A stretch of 64,000 nucleotides of DNA, from positions 91,614-155,613 of the forward strand of contig JAPYPR010000005.1 of assembly GCA_029937545.1 (NCBI GenBank). Reading direction: 5' to 3'. The DNA comes from Erythrobacter sp. Lineage in GTDB: Bacteria; Pseudomonadota; Alphaproteobacteria; Sphingomonadales; Sphingomonadaceae. Within the stretch, counting starts at the first letter, position 1. Each line of letters starts with the position of its first letter. The notes under the pieces were generated by a model that did no database searches, was not told where the DNA came from, and worked only from the letters and a program-made list of their open reading frames with translations. Both the position numbers and the translations under genes were made by a program. Below, piece after piece: positions 25,918-36,244 of the stretch.

Positions 25918-26838
25918 CTACCCGAGCGTGTCCAGCAATTCCGATACCGCGTTCACGCTTTCATCCAGCGCTGCCAGATCGCGGGGGCGGGTCAGCTGCC
26001 AGACCGGCACTTGCGCTACTATTTTCGCCGCAAGTGCGCCCTGCTGGCCCCACAATCCCATCGCCTCCAGCGCCTCGGGCCGGTAGATCGTGCCAGCGAG
26101 TACCGCCGCGAGCGCAGCGCCTCCGGTCAGGCGTTCGACCGCGAGCGTGGAACTCGTCGCCAGGATCAGGATCGCGTCGAGATTCTCCGGCCCTTCGCCC
26201 GCGCAATGGGCGGGGACCGAGCAGTGGAACTTGTCCTCGCGCATCCAGTCGCGCTCGATAATGCGATCGTCCCAACCGAAATGCTCGACCGCTTCGCGCC
26301 ACAGCTTGATCCGGCTGCTGCTCGGGTAAAGCTCTGCACCGTCTTCTGCGGATGACACGCGGCTGAGATCGTCCGCCACAAGCCTGGCACCGGCAGCCAC
26401 CAAAGCTGCCGCCATGGTGCTCTTGCCCTCGCCCGCCTCGCCGCAAAACAGCACCCGCCGCCTGTCCAGCTCGACCGCGCTGCCATGCCACATCGCCTGC
26501 CCGCGTTGATAGCCGAGCAGGCCCCAGGCGCTGCCGAGCGTGAAAAGCTGCAACTCGCGCGGATCGGCGCTGAGCGAAGGATGCAACAGGATGCGCCGCC
26601 CCCCGTGCACCTGCCAGCCACCGACGCCTTCGATGGCGAAGCGCACGCCGTCGGCATCGGTGGCGGTGCCGCCATCGGTCGGGCAATCGGGACATGGTTT
26701 GTCGGACAGAACTATGGCGACGTCCGGCTCGCCCTCGTCGCCGGTACGAAAGGCTTCCCACGCGTCGAGCTTGATCTGCGACGCCACCAGCAGACCTGAA
26801 TGGCGATAGCGCCACGGCAGGACCGGCGCGTCCGTCAT
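25918..26838 (-). CDS. HPr-kinase-like P-loop protein
   Basis: A 306-residue protein whose C-terminal half resembles the HPr serine kinase C-terminal domain. Walker A is GEAGEGKST (about residue 140), followed by [11 protein letters not shown], which matches the region carrying catalytic residues in HprK. The N-terminal half ([20 protein letters not shown]) has a CPDCP motif and is not recognised. The HprK N-terminal regulatory domain is absent, and no PTS genes lie nearby. Similar orphan kinases occur in alphaproteobacteria, sometimes near peptide-modification genes; none is present here. Start at 26838 (ATG) is preferred. Its target is unknown. Confidence 0.75.
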   Translation of the reverse strand: MTDAPVLPWRYRHSGLLVASQIKLDAWEAFRTGDEGEPDVAIVLSDKPCPDCPTDGGTATDADGVRFAIEGVGGWQVHGGRRILLHPSLSADPRELQLFTLGSAWGLLGYQRGQAMWHGSAVELDRRRVLFCGEAGEGKSTMAAALVAAGARLVADDLSRVSSAEDGAELYPSSSRIKLWREAVEHFGWDDRIIERDWMREDKFHCSVPAHCAGEGPENLDAILILATSSTLAVERLTGGAALAAVLAGTIYRPEALEAMGLWGQQGALAAKIVAQVPVWQLTRPRDLAALDESVNAVSELLDTLG

Positions 26839-26898
26839 GCGGAACCCCCGCCCGCGCCACACGCTTTGACCATCGAACCGAACAAAAAGGAATCCCCC

Positions 26899-27501
26899 AT
26901 GACCCGCATTCTCGTGCTCTATTATTCGTCCTACGGCCACACTGCCAAGATGGCAGAAGCGATTGCCGAGGGCGTGCGCGACGCGGGTGCCGAGGCGGCG
27001 GTGCGCCATGTGCCCGAAACCGCGCCGCAGGAAGTGGTGGAAAGCGCAGGCTTCCAGCAGATGGAAGGCCACAGCTGCATCGGCGGGCCGGACGAGCTGG
27101 CGGAGTACGACGGAATCATCGTCGGCAGCCCGACCCGCTATGGCCGGATGAGCAGCCAGATGGCAGCCTTCTGGGACCAGACCGGCGGGCTATGGCAGAA
27201 AGGCGCGCTGATCGGGAAGGTCGGCGCAGCCTTTACTTCGACCGCGAGCCAGCATGGCGGGCAGGAAACGACGCTGTGGTCGATCCTCAACAATCTTTTG
27301 CACATGGGCATGACAGTGGTCGGCCTCGATTATGGTTTTGAAGGCCTGGTCGGCGTCGACGAGGTCAAGGGCGGCGCGCCCTATGGTGCGACCACGATCG
27401 CCGATGGCGACGGTTTGCGCCAGCCGAGCGCGGTGGAACTCGACGGTGCGCGCTATCTCGGCAAGCGGGTGGCGAACACGGCGGCGAAACTTTGCGACTG
27501 A
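26899..27501 (+). CDS. wrbA: NAD(P)H:quinone oxidoreductase WrbA
   Basis: A 200-residue flavodoxin-like enzyme that reduces quinones by two electrons using FMN. The FMN phosphate loop is [18 protein letters not shown]. The family segments [20 protein letters not shown] and [13 protein letters not shown] are intact. ATG at 26899 follows AAAAGG. It is divergent from the kinase-like gene with a 60-base gap. Confidence 0.95.
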   Translation: MTRILVLYYSSYGHTAKMAEAIAEGVRDAGAEAAVRHVPETAPQEVVESAGFQQMEGHSCIGGPDELAEYDGIIVGSPTRYGRMSSQMAAFWDQTGGLWQKGALIGKVGAAFTSTASQHGGQETTLWSILNNLLHMGMTVVGLDYGFEGLVGVDEVKGGAPYGATTIADGDGLRQPSAVELDGARYLGKRVANTAAKLCD

Positions 27502-27539
27502 GGGTTGTGCTGGCGTGATGGCGCGCTAACCCCTTCGAC

Positions 27540-28844
27540 ATGCACGAGACAGCCAGCAGCGCGCTTTCCGCCTTCGAACTCGCCGCGATCCTCGTGGTCG
27601 CCTCGGCCCTGCTGGGCTGGCTCAACCATCATTTCATCAAGCTGCCGCATGTCATCGGGTTGACGGTCATGGGCGCGCTGGCGGCGATCGCGCTGACGGC
27701 GGTCGATGCAGTCGTCCCCGGCATCACGCTGGACGACTGGGTAACCGAGACGCTCCAGCAGCTCAATTTCACCGAGACGCTGCTGCAGGGGATGCTCAGC
27801 TTTCTGCTGTTCGCCGGTGCGTTGCATGTCGATCTCGACCGCTTGAAAGTCGCCTGGCTCCCGGTCTTGCTGCTGTCCACCGTGGGCGTGCTCATTTCGA
27901 CCGTGCTGGTCGGCCTCGCCATGTGGGGCGTCGGAATGCTGCTCGCCCTGCCCATCGCGCCGATCTGGTACTTCGTGTTCGGCGCGCTGATCGCCCCGAC
28001 CGATCCCGTGTCGGTGCTGGGCGTGCTCAAGGAGGAGAATGTCCCCGCCTCGCTCCAGAGCGCGGTGGCAGGCGAGAGTCTGTTCAACGATGGCGTGGGC
28101 ATCGTGGTCTTTATCATCCTGCTGGGCGCGGCGGTGAGCGGCACCGACTTCTCTCTGTCCGAGGGCGCGCGGCTGTTCGCGATCGAAGCGGGCGGCGGTA
28201 TCCTGGTGGGGCTGCTGTTCGGCTGGATCGGCTATCGCGCGCTCGCCAGCATGGACGAATACACGCTTGAGGTACTCATCACACTGGCGGTGGTGATGGG
28301 TGGTTATGCGCTGTGCTCCTACCTTTACATCTCCGGCCCGCTGGCGATGGCGGTGGCCGGGCTGCTGATCGGCAACCAGGGGGTTACTTACGCCATGAGC
28401 GATGTGACCCGCGACTATGTCGTCAAGTTCTGGGAGCTGGTCGACGAACTGCTGAATTCCGTCCTCTTCCTGCTCATCGGGCTGGAAATGATCGTGCTGA
28501 CCGTCGGCTTGGACGAAGCGGCGCTGGCGCTGGTTGCTATCCCGATCACGCTGGCGGCGCGGGCCATCGGGATCCTTGTCTCGACCAAGGCCATTCCCGC
28601 CGCGCGATTGCAGGACAAGGGCGCAGGCCGCGTGCTGTGGTGGGGCGGGTTGCGTGGCGGTATTTCGATCGCGCTTGCACTCTCGCTCCCGCCCGGCGAG
28701 ACGCGCGACCTGATCCTTGCCGCGACTTTCGCCGCGGTCCTGTTCAGTGTCTTGGTGCAGCGCGCCACGCTCGGTCGGTTGATCGAGAAACTGAAGCGCG
28801 ACCATGCCCCCGCGGTCGAGGATAACGCCCCTGCGGTCCACTGA
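27540..28844 (+). CDS. CPA1-family sodium/proton antiporter
   Basis: A 434-residue inner-membrane antiporter with about 12 transmembrane segments. The diagnostic stretches are [19 protein letters not shown] and [18 protein letters not shown]; the ND of FNDG marks the ion-binding site of CPA1 exchangers. [17 protein letters not shown] is typical near the C-terminus. It should exchange Na+ for H+ in pH and salt homeostasis, which fits a marine habitat. It follows wrbA by 38 bases and may share its message. Confidence 0.93.
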   Translation: MHETASSALSAFELAAILVVASALLGWLNHHFIKLPHVIGLTVMGALAAIALTAVDAVVPGITLDDWVTETLQQLNFTETLLQGMLSFLLFAGALHVDLDRLKVAWLPVLLLSTVGVLISTVLVGLAMWGVGMLLALPIAPIWYFVFGALIAPTDPVSVLGVLKEENVPASLQSAVAGESLFNDGVGIVVFIILLGAAVSGTDFSLSEGARLFAIEAGGGILVGLLFGWIGYRALASMDEYTLEVLITLAVVMGGYALCSYLYISGPLAMAVAGLLIGNQGVTYAMSDVTRDYVVKFWELVDELLNSVLFLLIGLEMIVLTVGLDEAALALVAIPITLAARAIGILVSTKAIPAARLQDKGAGRVLWWGGLRGGISIALALSLPPGETRDLILAATFAAVLFSVLVQRATLGRLIEKLKRDHAPAVEDNAPAVH

Positions 28845-28954
28845 TTGCTTTAGCCGTACCGCTTCTGTATGCGGCTTGCCGAACGCCCCGGGCAGCGGTC
28901 GCATCCGATTCCGCCACCGGGGCGCAGGCTTTTGAAGCGCGAAGGAACAGCTGC

Positions 28955-29758
28955 ATGGCACGTCGCCGCCAGATCTACGAAGGCAAGGCCAAGATCCTCT
29001 ACGAGGGTCCCGAACCCGGCACGCTGATCCAGTATTTCAAGGACGATGCGACCGCCTTCAATGCCCGGAAGAAGGGCACGATCAACGGAAAGGGCGTAAT
29101 CAACAACCGCATCAGCGAGTTCGTTTTCACCCGCCTCAGCCACATCGGCATCCCGACCCATTTCATCCGCCGCCTTAACATGCGCGAGCAGCTGATCCGC
29201 CAGGTCGAGATCATCCCGCTCGAAGTGATCGTGCGCAATGTCACCGCCGGTTCGCTCAGCAAGCGCCTCGGCCTCGAGGAAGGCGAGCTGTTGCCGCACA
29301 CGCTGCTCGAATATTGCTACAAGGATGATAGCCTGGGCGATCCGCTGGTGTCCGAAGAGGAAATCGCCTGCTTCAACTGGTGCAGCCATGAAGAGCTGCA
29401 GGACATGGCCAGCATGGCGATTCGCATCAACGACTTCCTGTCCGGGATGTTTGCCGCGATCGACATCAAGCTGGTCGATTTCAAGCTGGAGTTCGGCCGC
29501 ATCTGGGACGGGGACTTCAGCCGCGTGATCCTGGCCGACGAGATCAGCCCCGACGGCTGCCGCCTATGGGATATCAACACCGGCGAAAAGCTGGACAAGG
29601 ATCGCTTCCGCCGCGACCTGGGCGGGGAAAGCGAAGCCTATCAGGAAGTCGCCCGCCGCCTGAAGCTGCTGCAGGACGACGATAACGGCCCCGGCGAGGT
29701 GCTCGACATGAGCGCGCACCGCAGCCGCTTGCGCTCCCCGGTCAAGCCGAAGAAATAG
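28955..29758 (+). CDS. purC: Phosphoribosylaminoimidazole-succinocarboxamide synthase (SAICAR synthetase)
   Basis: A 267-residue enzyme of de novo purine synthesis that joins CAIR and aspartate with ATP. Signatures: [12 protein letters not shown] at the N-terminus, [18 protein letters not shown] and [33 protein letters not shown] precedes the ATG. It is monocistronic here, with a terminator at 29786-29811. The next pathway genes in the window, purS and purQ, lie 5.6 kb away. Confidence 0.97.
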   Translation: MARRRQIYEGKAKILYEGPEPGTLIQYFKDDATAFNARKKGTINGKGVINNRISEFVFTRLSHIGIPTHFIRRLNMREQLIRQVEIIPLEVIVRNVTAGSLSKRLGLEEGELLPHTLLEYCYKDDSLGDPLVSEEEIACFNWCSHEELQDMASMAIRINDFLSGMFAAIDIKLVDFKLEFGRIWDGDFSRVILADEISPDGCRLWDINTGEKLDKDRFRRDLGGESEAYQEVARRLKLLQDDDNGPGEVLDMSAHRSRLRSPVKPKK

Positions 29759-29785
29759 GCATAGGGCGCACGCACTATTGCGACG

Positions 29786-29811
29786 CGCTGCGCTTGCGGC
29801 GCAGCGATTTT
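29786..29811 (+). terminator. Terminator after purC
   Basis: Hairpin CGCTGCGC / GCGCAGCG with a 5-base loop followed by ATTTT, 27 bases after the purC stop. Confidence 0.65.
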
Positions 29812-29866
29812 GCCTTAGGCTGATGTCCGGACTTGCCGCTGTCGCGGCGCAATCGGGACGCATTTC

Positions 29867-32761
29867 ATGAACAGCTTTAGTCCACGCCGGCGCTTTGTCG
29901 GCCTGCCCCTGATCGCTCTGGCAGCGGCGACTTGCCTTGTTCCTGTCAATATGGCTGCGCAGGAAACGGAACAAGCCGCCGAGGCGCAAATCGAACCGAG
30001 CACCGTCACCGGCTGGAACTTCCCCGTCTACGACATCCCCGCCGACCCCGCCGTACGCTTCGGCATGCTCGAGAACGGCATGAAATATGCGATCATGCGC
30101 AATGCCACGCCGCAAAACGAAGTGGTGCTGCGCATGCGCTACGATGTCGGTTTCATCGACGAGCTCGACGGCGAACTAAATGCGGCACACTTCGTTGAGC
30201 ACATGGCCTTCAACGGGTCGGCCAACGTTCCCGAGGGCGAAATGATCAAGCTGCTCGAGCGAGAGGGACTGAAATTCGGCGCCGATACCAATGCCTCTAC
30301 CGGCTTCGACGAGACGATCTACAAGCTGGCCCTGCCTCGCAATGACGAAAGCCTGATCGATACCGGCCTCATGCTGATGCGCGAGATCGGCTCGGAGCTG
30401 ACCATCATGCAAGGCGCGGTCGATCGGGAGCGCGGCATCCTGCAGTCGGAAATCCAGACCCGGAACAGCTATCAGGCGCGCAACGCACGCACTTCCTTCA
30501 AATTGCTCGCTCCGGACACGCTCTACGCCACGCGCTATCCCGGTCCCGATGGCGCCGGCCCCACCGCCACGGTAACTGCCGAGCAATTGCGTTCGATGTA
30601 CGAGCGCTATTACCGGCCGGACAATGCCACGCTGGTGATCGTGGGCGATGTCGATCCCGACATGATCGAGGCCAAGATCAAGGAACGCTTCGCCGACTGG
30701 CAGAAGCCGGAAGAGCCGTTGTTCGTTACGGACGTCGGTGCCGTCGATTTCGAGCGCGCACCCGCAGCGGCGAATTTCGTCGATCCCTCGATCGATTATC
30801 TGGTCGAGATCACCCGCCAGTCTCCCTACGTGGAGCGGCCCACGACCGTCGCCGAGGCCCGGCGGGCGTTCCAGATCGGCGTCGCCTCGCAGGTCATCAA
30901 CCGCCGTTTGCAGAAGCTGGCGCTCTCGCCCGCATCCCCGGTCTTGCGCGCGGGGATGCGGATTGCCGATTTCCAGGATGTCGCGGTGCATGCAGGCGTC
31001 ACCGTCTATGCTCGCGAGGATCGTTGGGACGAAGCGCTCGCCGTCGGGGAACAGGAAATCCGCCGCGCGCTCGAATATGGTTTTACGCAAAGCGAAATTA
31101 CGGAAGCGTTGACCAATCTCGACACGGCGCTGAAGAACGGTGCCGAGCGGCAGGCCACGCGCCCCAGTGCGACTTTGGCGAACGGCCTCATCGCAACGCT
31201 GTCCAACGAGCGCCCTTTCGTCACGCCGGCAACCCGTTACGAGGTGTTCCAGCAGATCCGTCCGGAACTGACGGCGGAGGCGGTCCATGCGACCTTCAGG
31301 CAGGCCTTCACCGGCTCGGGCCCGCTCATCCTGGTGGCCTCCAAAGCGCCGGTCGAGGGGGGCGAGGAAGCGATCCTGGCAGCCTTTGAAGCCTCGCAAG
31401 AGGTCGCGGTGACGGCGCCCGTCGAGGAGGCGACGTCCGACTTCGCCTACACCGATTTCGGCACGCCCGGCATTGTCGTGGCGGACGAGCGGATCGACGA
31501 TCTCGGCTTGCGCGCGCTGAGCTTCGACAACATTGTGCGCCTCAATCTCAAGCCGACCGATTTCAAGGACAATGAAGTCCGCTTTCATGTCCGTATCGGT
31601 GCGGGCGAGCTTGGCTACGGGCTGGACCAGCCAGGCGCGACGATGATGCTGAATTCCGTCTACGGGCTCGCCGGTCTGGAAGAGCACGATTTCGAGGAGC
31701 TGCGCCGCATCCTTGCCGGGCGGAACGTCAGCCTGGGCATTGCCTCCGCGACCGATCACTTCCATGCCGCAGGAACCACCAAGGCGGCCGATTTCGAGCG
31801 CCAGATGGAAGTCACCGCAGCCTATCTGACGGCACCGGGATACCGCCCCGAAGCCGAGGCCCGGTGGAATGCGATCATCCCGCCATTCATTGCGCAAACG
31901 GATGCCTCGCCGATCAATGTGTTCCGCAACGAAGTGCGCCGCGTGATCGCCGGAGGGGACAAGCGCTTCGGAACGCTGGACGAGGAGGAACTGCTCGGGC
32001 TGACGCTCGAGGACTTGCGTGCAGCCGTCGCGCCCGGCCTCGAACAGGGGGCGATCGAGATCGTCGTGGTCGGCGATTTCGAAGAGCAGGAGGTGATCGA
32101 CGCCGTTGCGCGCACCTTCGGGGCTTTGCCGGAGCGGCCCGAGGCGCTGCGCGACTACCCCGAAGCGCGGCAGGTCTCATTCCCGCAGGACCGCAGCCTG
32201 CGCCCGCTCTATCACAAGGGTGAGGCCGACCAGGGCCTCGTCCATGTCGTCTGGCCGACCGATGACGACGACGATCACAAGGCGGAGATTACCGGACAGC
32301 TTGCCGCCGCTGTCATCAGCCTGAGACTGACGGAGAAGCTGCGCGAGGAGCTCGGCGCGACCTATTCGCCCGAGGCCTATTCCAGCATGTCGAGCGTGTT
32401 CGACGGCTTCGGCTATCTCGGCGCGCTGGCCATCGTCGAACCGGCGAAGCAGGCACTGGCCTTGGACGCGATAGACGAAATCGCAGCCGAGATGCGCGAC
32501 GCTGCTATCGATGACGATCTGCTGGCGCGCGCCCGCAACCCGCTTGTCGAACGCATCGCCAAGCAGCGGCGCGAGAACAGCTACTGGGTCGGCGCGCTCG
32601 AAAGCGCCCAGCTGCGCGCCGATCGTCTCGACCGCATTCGCCGCTACGAGCCGCTGCTGCGCGAGATCACGGCCGCCGAGATCCAGGCTTTCGCCCGGCG
32701 CTACCTGACCGCCGACGGCGTGCTACGCATTGCCGTGGTCCCGGAAGGCAGCGGCGAGTAA
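29867..32761 (+). CDS. M16 family zinc metallopeptidase, exported
   Basis: A 964-residue pitrilysin/insulinase-type protease with two M16 halves, as in the fused periplasmic group. A signal peptide spans residues ~1-32 (ends NMAAQE). The inverted zinc motif HFVEH is at residues 108-112, with the downstream glutamate in ETIYKLALPRNDE. The second half (from about 520) lacks the zinc motif, as usual, and serves as the closing domain. It would degrade short peptides in the periplasm or at the surface. The convergent TBDR gene downstream could import peptides, but the two are on opposite strands. Confidence 0.93.
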   Translation: MNSFSPRRRFVGLPLIALAAATCLVPVNMAAQETEQAAEAQIEPSTVTGWNFPVYDIPADPAVRFGMLENGMKYAIMRNATPQNEVVLRMRYDVGFIDELDGELNAAHFVEHMAFNGSANVPEGEMIKLLEREGLKFGADTNASTGFDETIYKLALPRNDESLIDTGLMLMREIGSELTIMQGAVDRERGILQSEIQTRNSYQARNARTSFKLLAPDTLYATRYPGPDGAGPTATVTAEQLRSMYERYYRPDNATLVIVGDVDPDMIEAKIKERFADWQKPEEPLFVTDVGAVDFERAPAAANFVDPSIDYLVEITRQSPYVERPTTVAEARRAFQIGVASQVINRRLQKLALSPASPVLRAGMRIADFQDVAVHAGVTVYAREDRWDEALAVGEQEIRRALEYGFTQSEITEALTNLDTALKNGAERQATRPSATLANGLIATLSNERPFVTPATRYEVFQQIRPELTAEAVHATFRQAFTGSGPLILVASKAPVEGGEEAILAAFEASQEVAVTAPVEEATSDFAYTDFGTPGIVVADERIDDLGLRALSFDNIVRLNLKPTDFKDNEVRFHVRIGAGELGYGLDQPGATMMLNSVYGLAGLEEHDFEELRRILAGRNVSLGIASATDHFHAAGTTKAADFERQMEVTAAYLTAPGYRPEAEARWNAIIPPFIAQTDASPINVFRNEVRRVIAGGDKRFGTLDEEELLGLTLEDLRAAVAPGLEQGAIEIVVVGDFEEQEVIDAVARTFGALPERPEALRDYPEARQVSFPQDRSLRPLYHKGEADQGLVHVVWPTDDDDDHKAEITGQLAAAVISLRLTEKLREELGATYSPEAYSSMSSVFDGFGYLGALAIVEPAKQALALDAIDEIAAEMRDAAIDDDLLARARNPLVERIAKQRRENSYWVGALESAQLRADRLDRIRRYEPLLREITAAEIQAFARRYLTADGVLRIAVVPEGSGE

Positions 32762-32780
32762 ATCTGGCGGACAACAAGAA

Positions 32781-32808
32781 GGCCGGGAAGGTATCCACCC
32801 TCCCGGCC
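32781..32808. terminator. Bidirectional terminator between M16 protease and TBDR
   Basis: Hairpin with arms GGCCGGGA and TCCCGGCC and a 12-base loop between the convergent stop codons at 32761 and 32831. It is followed by CTTTCCCC on the plus strand and TTCTTGTTG on the minus strand, so the T tracts are modest. Confidence 0.65.
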
Positions 32809-32830
32809 CTTTCCCCCGTGACGATTGGGG

Positions 32831-35065
32831 TCAGTAGCGAACGCGGGCCGACACGCCAAACACGCGCGGGTCGTTCACGAAACCGGTGTTGTTGTTGAAA
32901 TCGATGCCGCCCTTAACATTGTCGGCATCGGTGATGTTGCGCACGAAAGCCGCCACTTCGAGGCTGCCGTCGGTGCGGGCATAGCCGACGCGCAGGCCGC
33001 CCTCGATCTGGTTGTTCGCGTTGAATTCCTCGCTCTCATAGAGGAAGAAGTTCGTCGCGCCCTGATAGGCCCAGTCGGTGAAGGCGAAGATTTCGCCGCC
33101 ATCGCCGATCGGGACACCATACCGCGCGGTCACGTCCGCGATCCATTCGGGCGCGTTGGGGAACGGATTGCCGTCCACCAGCGCGCGCGTGGTGCCGGAC
33201 AGGACGACCGTGGGATCGACGACGGTGCACTGCGCACAGATGCCGACAGCGAGGTTTTCATCCTGAATCTTGGTGTCGTTCCAGCTGAGGCCGGCAGTGA
33301 TCAGGAAATCGGGCGTCACTTGGAAGGCGCTGTCGAGTTCGAAGCCGAAGCCGCGGCCCTTCTCCGCATTGACCAGCTGCACAAGGTTGCCCGCGCCGCC
33401 GACGGCGGAGAACTGCGGATCCTCGATCGTGTAGTAATAGACCGCGCCGTTGAGGCGCACGCGGCGATCGGCCAGCTCGGACTTGAAACCGACTTCGTAG
33501 CTGGTGATCTTCTCCGACAGGGCGATCGAGGGCGGCGCGCCGAAGGCGACGTCACGGCCCTGAATGGTCGGCGCGCGGAAGCCGTTGGCGACGCGCGCGA
33601 AGACGCTAGCACCGTTGCTCACGTCGAGAAAGGCAGCGAGGTCCCAGCTGAGGCGTGAGTCCTCGACTTCGCGATATTGCAGGCCGGGGCCGGAGATGAA
33701 GGACGGCGAAATCACACCGAACTGCTTCTCGTCATCGGTCCAGCGCAGGCCGCCGGTCAGCTTGAGCACGTCGGTCACCTGCGCCGACAGCTGGCCGAAG
33801 ACCGCCCAGCTATCATTGGTGTGGCGGACCGTCACGGAAGGCGGGAAATCGAAGCCGACGGTGGTGACGTTGAAGTCGCTTTCGAACACGAACATGCCGA
33901 CCTGCCAGTCCAGCGTGCCGCCGGTATCGGAGGCCAGCCGCACCTCGTGAGTGAACTGGTCGAGCTCGATCGAGTCCTGCGTGTCGGAGGGGAACGGGAT
34001 GAAGCCCGGTCCGCTCACCGGCAGGAAGGCCGCGCCGAAGCCGCCGTCGATATCGCCGCGGCTGGAGCCTTCGCTGTTGGCCCAGGACGTGATGCTGGTG
34101 ACGGTGGCGAAATCGGCGTCATAATCGACCCGGATGGTCGCGATGTCAGCTTCGTACTGGGACTGGTTGCCCGCGCCGGCATCGTAGAAAACGGTCTTGC
34201 GGTCGTAATTCTCGTTGAGGTCGTTATCGCCCGGGCCGAGGATATTGGCGCGGAACAGCGTCGAAGTGCCTTCGAGGTCGCGCAGCTGGTAAGAACCGAG
34301 AATGCTCAGGCGGTCGGTCGGAGTCAGCAACAGCTGGATACGCCCGGCAAGCTCGTCATAGGCGCCATAAGCGTCCTCTTCGCCGGTGAAGCCATTGTCG
34401 ATGTAGTCGCCGCGGCTCTGCCACAGGCCCGAGACGCGGACCGAGGCGATGTCCGCCAGCGGCACGGTGATCCCTGCGTCGAGCGAGATGGAATCGAAGC
34501 TGCCATAGCTGATCGAGCCCTGCGCTTCGAACTCGTCGCCGGGGCGCACGGTGTCGATCTTGACGATCCCGGCGGGCGTGTTGCGACCGAACAGTGTGCC
34601 CTGCGGGCCGCGCAGCACTTCGATGCGTTCGATATCGAAGATCGGGAAGCTCTTGAGCGTGACATTCTCGAGGACGACATCGTCCATCACCACCGAAACG
34701 GGCTGCGATGCGGCCAGGTCGAAGTCGGTATTGCCGAGGCCGCGAATGTAGAAGCGCGGTGCGGCACGCCCGTTCGAGCTTTCAACGAACAGCCCCGGCA
34801 CGCGCGCGGCCAGCGCGGTGACTTCGGCACCGGCGTCGAAGATGGTCTTTACCGTGTCGGCATCGAGCGTCGCGGCGGAGACCGGCACGTCCTGCAGGTT
34901 CTCTTCGCGGCGGTTGGCGGTGACGACGATGGTGTTGAGCTGGCCATCGCCCTGCTGTTCGGCGCCGGTCGGCTCGTCCTGCGCGAAAGCGGGCTGCGAA
35001 GCGGCGGCGGCCAGCGCTACAAGGCTGGTGCCGAACAGGCGGCGGGCAAGAATGCGATGGGTCAT
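32831..35065 (-). CDS. TonB-dependent receptor
   Basis: A 744-residue outer-membrane receptor. Start at 35065 (MTHRILARRLFGTSLVALAA) gives a signal peptide ending FAQ/D and a TonB box-like stretch (NTIVVTANRREENLQDVPVS). The plug contains FYIRGLGNTDFDLAASQPVS and IEVLRGPQGTLFGRNTPAG, and the barrel ends VFGVSARVRY. This sequence type is the large sphingomonad group of siderophore/carbohydrate-like receptors; the ligand cannot be named. The ORF extends upstream to 35404 without a better start. It is divergent from purS. Confidence 0.92.
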   Translation of the reverse strand: MTHRILARRLFGTSLVALAAAASQPAFAQDEPTGAEQQGDGQLNTIVVTANRREENLQDVPVSAATLDADTVKTIFDAGAEVTALAARVPGLFVESSNGRAAPRFYIRGLGNTDFDLAASQPVSVVMDDVVLENVTLKSFPIFDIERIEVLRGPQGTLFGRNTPAGIVKIDTVRPGDEFEAQGSISYGSFDSISLDAGITVPLADIASVRVSGLWQSRGDYIDNGFTGEEDAYGAYDELAGRIQLLLTPTDRLSILGSYQLRDLEGTSTLFRANILGPGDNDLNENYDRKTVFYDAGAGNQSQYEADIATIRVDYDADFATVTSITSWANSEGSSRGDIDGGFGAAFLPVSGPGFIPFPSDTQDSIELDQFTHEVRLASDTGGTLDWQVGMFVFESDFNVTTVGFDFPPSVTVRHTNDSWAVFGQLSAQVTDVLKLTGGLRWTDDEKQFGVISPSFISGPGLQYREVEDSRLSWDLAAFLDVSNGASVFARVANGFRAPTIQGRDVAFGAPPSIALSEKITSYEVGFKSELADRRVRLNGAVYYYTIEDPQFSAVGGAGNLVQLVNAEKGRGFGFELDSAFQVTPDFLITAGLSWNDTKIQDENLAVGICAQCTVVDPTVVLSGTTRALVDGNPFPNAPEWIADVTARYGVPIGDGGEIFAFTDWAYQGATNFFLYESEEFNANNQIEGGLRVGYARTDGSLEVAAFVRNITDADNVKGGIDFNNNTGFVNDPRVFGVSARVRY

Positions 35066-35335
35066 GAAGAGGTCCTGCTTGATCCCCGCGCGATCCTCGC
35101 GAGGCGTTTGGAGGGTAAGGTCGAATGCGACGTGTCGCTCCATAGCCGATTCGCCGACCATCCGCGTGCTGCAACTGCGAGTTGCGTCACCAAACTGTAA
35201 CCTATGTTGCATCGCGGCTACAGCGCAGGTTGTAGGAACAACGTCGCGATACGGCAAAAGCCTGCCGCCCAGCTTGAAGTGCCGCGCGCTTCGCGGCATA
35301 GGCGCGCGCACACTCGCGCTAGCGAAAGGCAGCTC

Positions 35336-35569
35336 ATGAAAATCCGCGTTCTCGTCAGTCTCAAGCCCGGCGTGCTCGACCCGCAGGGCCGCGCCGTGCA
35401 TCACGCGCTGGAAGGGCTCGGTTTCGAAAGCGTGGAGGATGTCCGCATCGGCCGCACGGTCGAGCTCGACGTGGCAGACGGCACCAGCGACGAAGCGCTG
35501 GACGAAATGTGCCGCAAGCTGCTCGCCAATACGGTGATCGAGAATTACCGCATCGAGAAGGTCGGCTGA
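35336..35569 (+). CDS. purS: Phosphoribosylformylglycinamidine synthase subunit PurS
   Basis: A 77-residue protein ([20 protein letters not shown] ... [14 protein letters not shown]), typical for PurS, which bridges PurQ and PurL in the three-part FGAM synthetase. The stop codon shares one base with the purQ start (TGATG), so the two are coupled. purL is not in the window. Confidence 0.96.
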   Translation: MKIRVLVSLKPGVLDPQGRAVHHALEGLGFESVEDVRIGRTVELDVADGTSDEALDEMCRKLLANTVIENYRIEKVG

Positions 35570-36240
35570 TGTCTTTCCGCGCCGCCGTCATCACCTTTCC
35601 CGGCTCGAACTGCGACCGCGACATGGCGGTGGCGATCGAGCAGGTGTCCGGCAGCGCGCCGCTGCGCGTCTGGCATGGCGATGCGGAACTACCCGACAGG
35701 ATCGATTTCATCGCCCTCCCCGGCGGCTTCTCCTATGGCGATTACCTGCGGTCGGGCGCGATGGCGGCGAACAGCCCGATCATGCGTTCGGTCAAGGCGG
35801 CTGCGGACCGCGGTGTCCCGGTGCTCGGCGTATGCAATGGCTTCCAGGTGCTGACCGAGGCCGGACTGCTGCCCGGCGCGCTGATGCGCAACGCCAGCCA
35901 GCATTTCATCTGCCGCACCGTCCCGCTGAAGGTCGAGAACGCGCAATCGCTGTTCACCAGCGACTATGACGTCGGCGAGACGATCCATATCCCGGTCGCC
36001 CATCACGACGGCAACTACTTCGCCGATGACGAAGCGCTCGACCGGATAGAGGGCGAAGGCCGCGTGGCCTTCCGTTATGCCGAGAATTGCAACGGATCGC
36101 GCCGCGATATTGCTGGCGTCCTCAACGCAGCGGGCAACGTCCTCGGCATGATGCCGCATCCCGAACGCGCCATCGAGCCCGCCCATGGCGGAACCGACGG
36201 GCGCAAACTGTTCGAAGCGGCAATCAAGGCTCTCGCCTAA
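35569..36240 (+). CDS. purQ: Phosphoribosylformylglycinamidine synthase subunit PurQ (glutaminase)
   Basis: A 223-residue class I glutamine amidotransferase that supplies ammonia to PurL. The nucleophile is in [20 protein letters not shown], and the His-Glu pair is in [21 protein letters not shown] at the N-terminus is the family signature. The ATG overlaps the purS stop by one base. Confidence 0.97.
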   Translation: MSFRAAVITFPGSNCDRDMAVAIEQVSGSAPLRVWHGDAELPDRIDFIALPGGFSYGDYLRSGAMAANSPIMRSVKAAADRGVPVLGVCNGFQVLTEAGLLPGALMRNASQHFICRTVPLKVENAQSLFTSDYDVGETIHIPVAHHDGNYFADDEALDRIEGEGRVAFRYAENCNGSRRDIAGVLNAAGNVLGMMPHPERAIEPAHGGTDGRKLFEAAIKALA

Positions 36241-36244
36241 CGCT

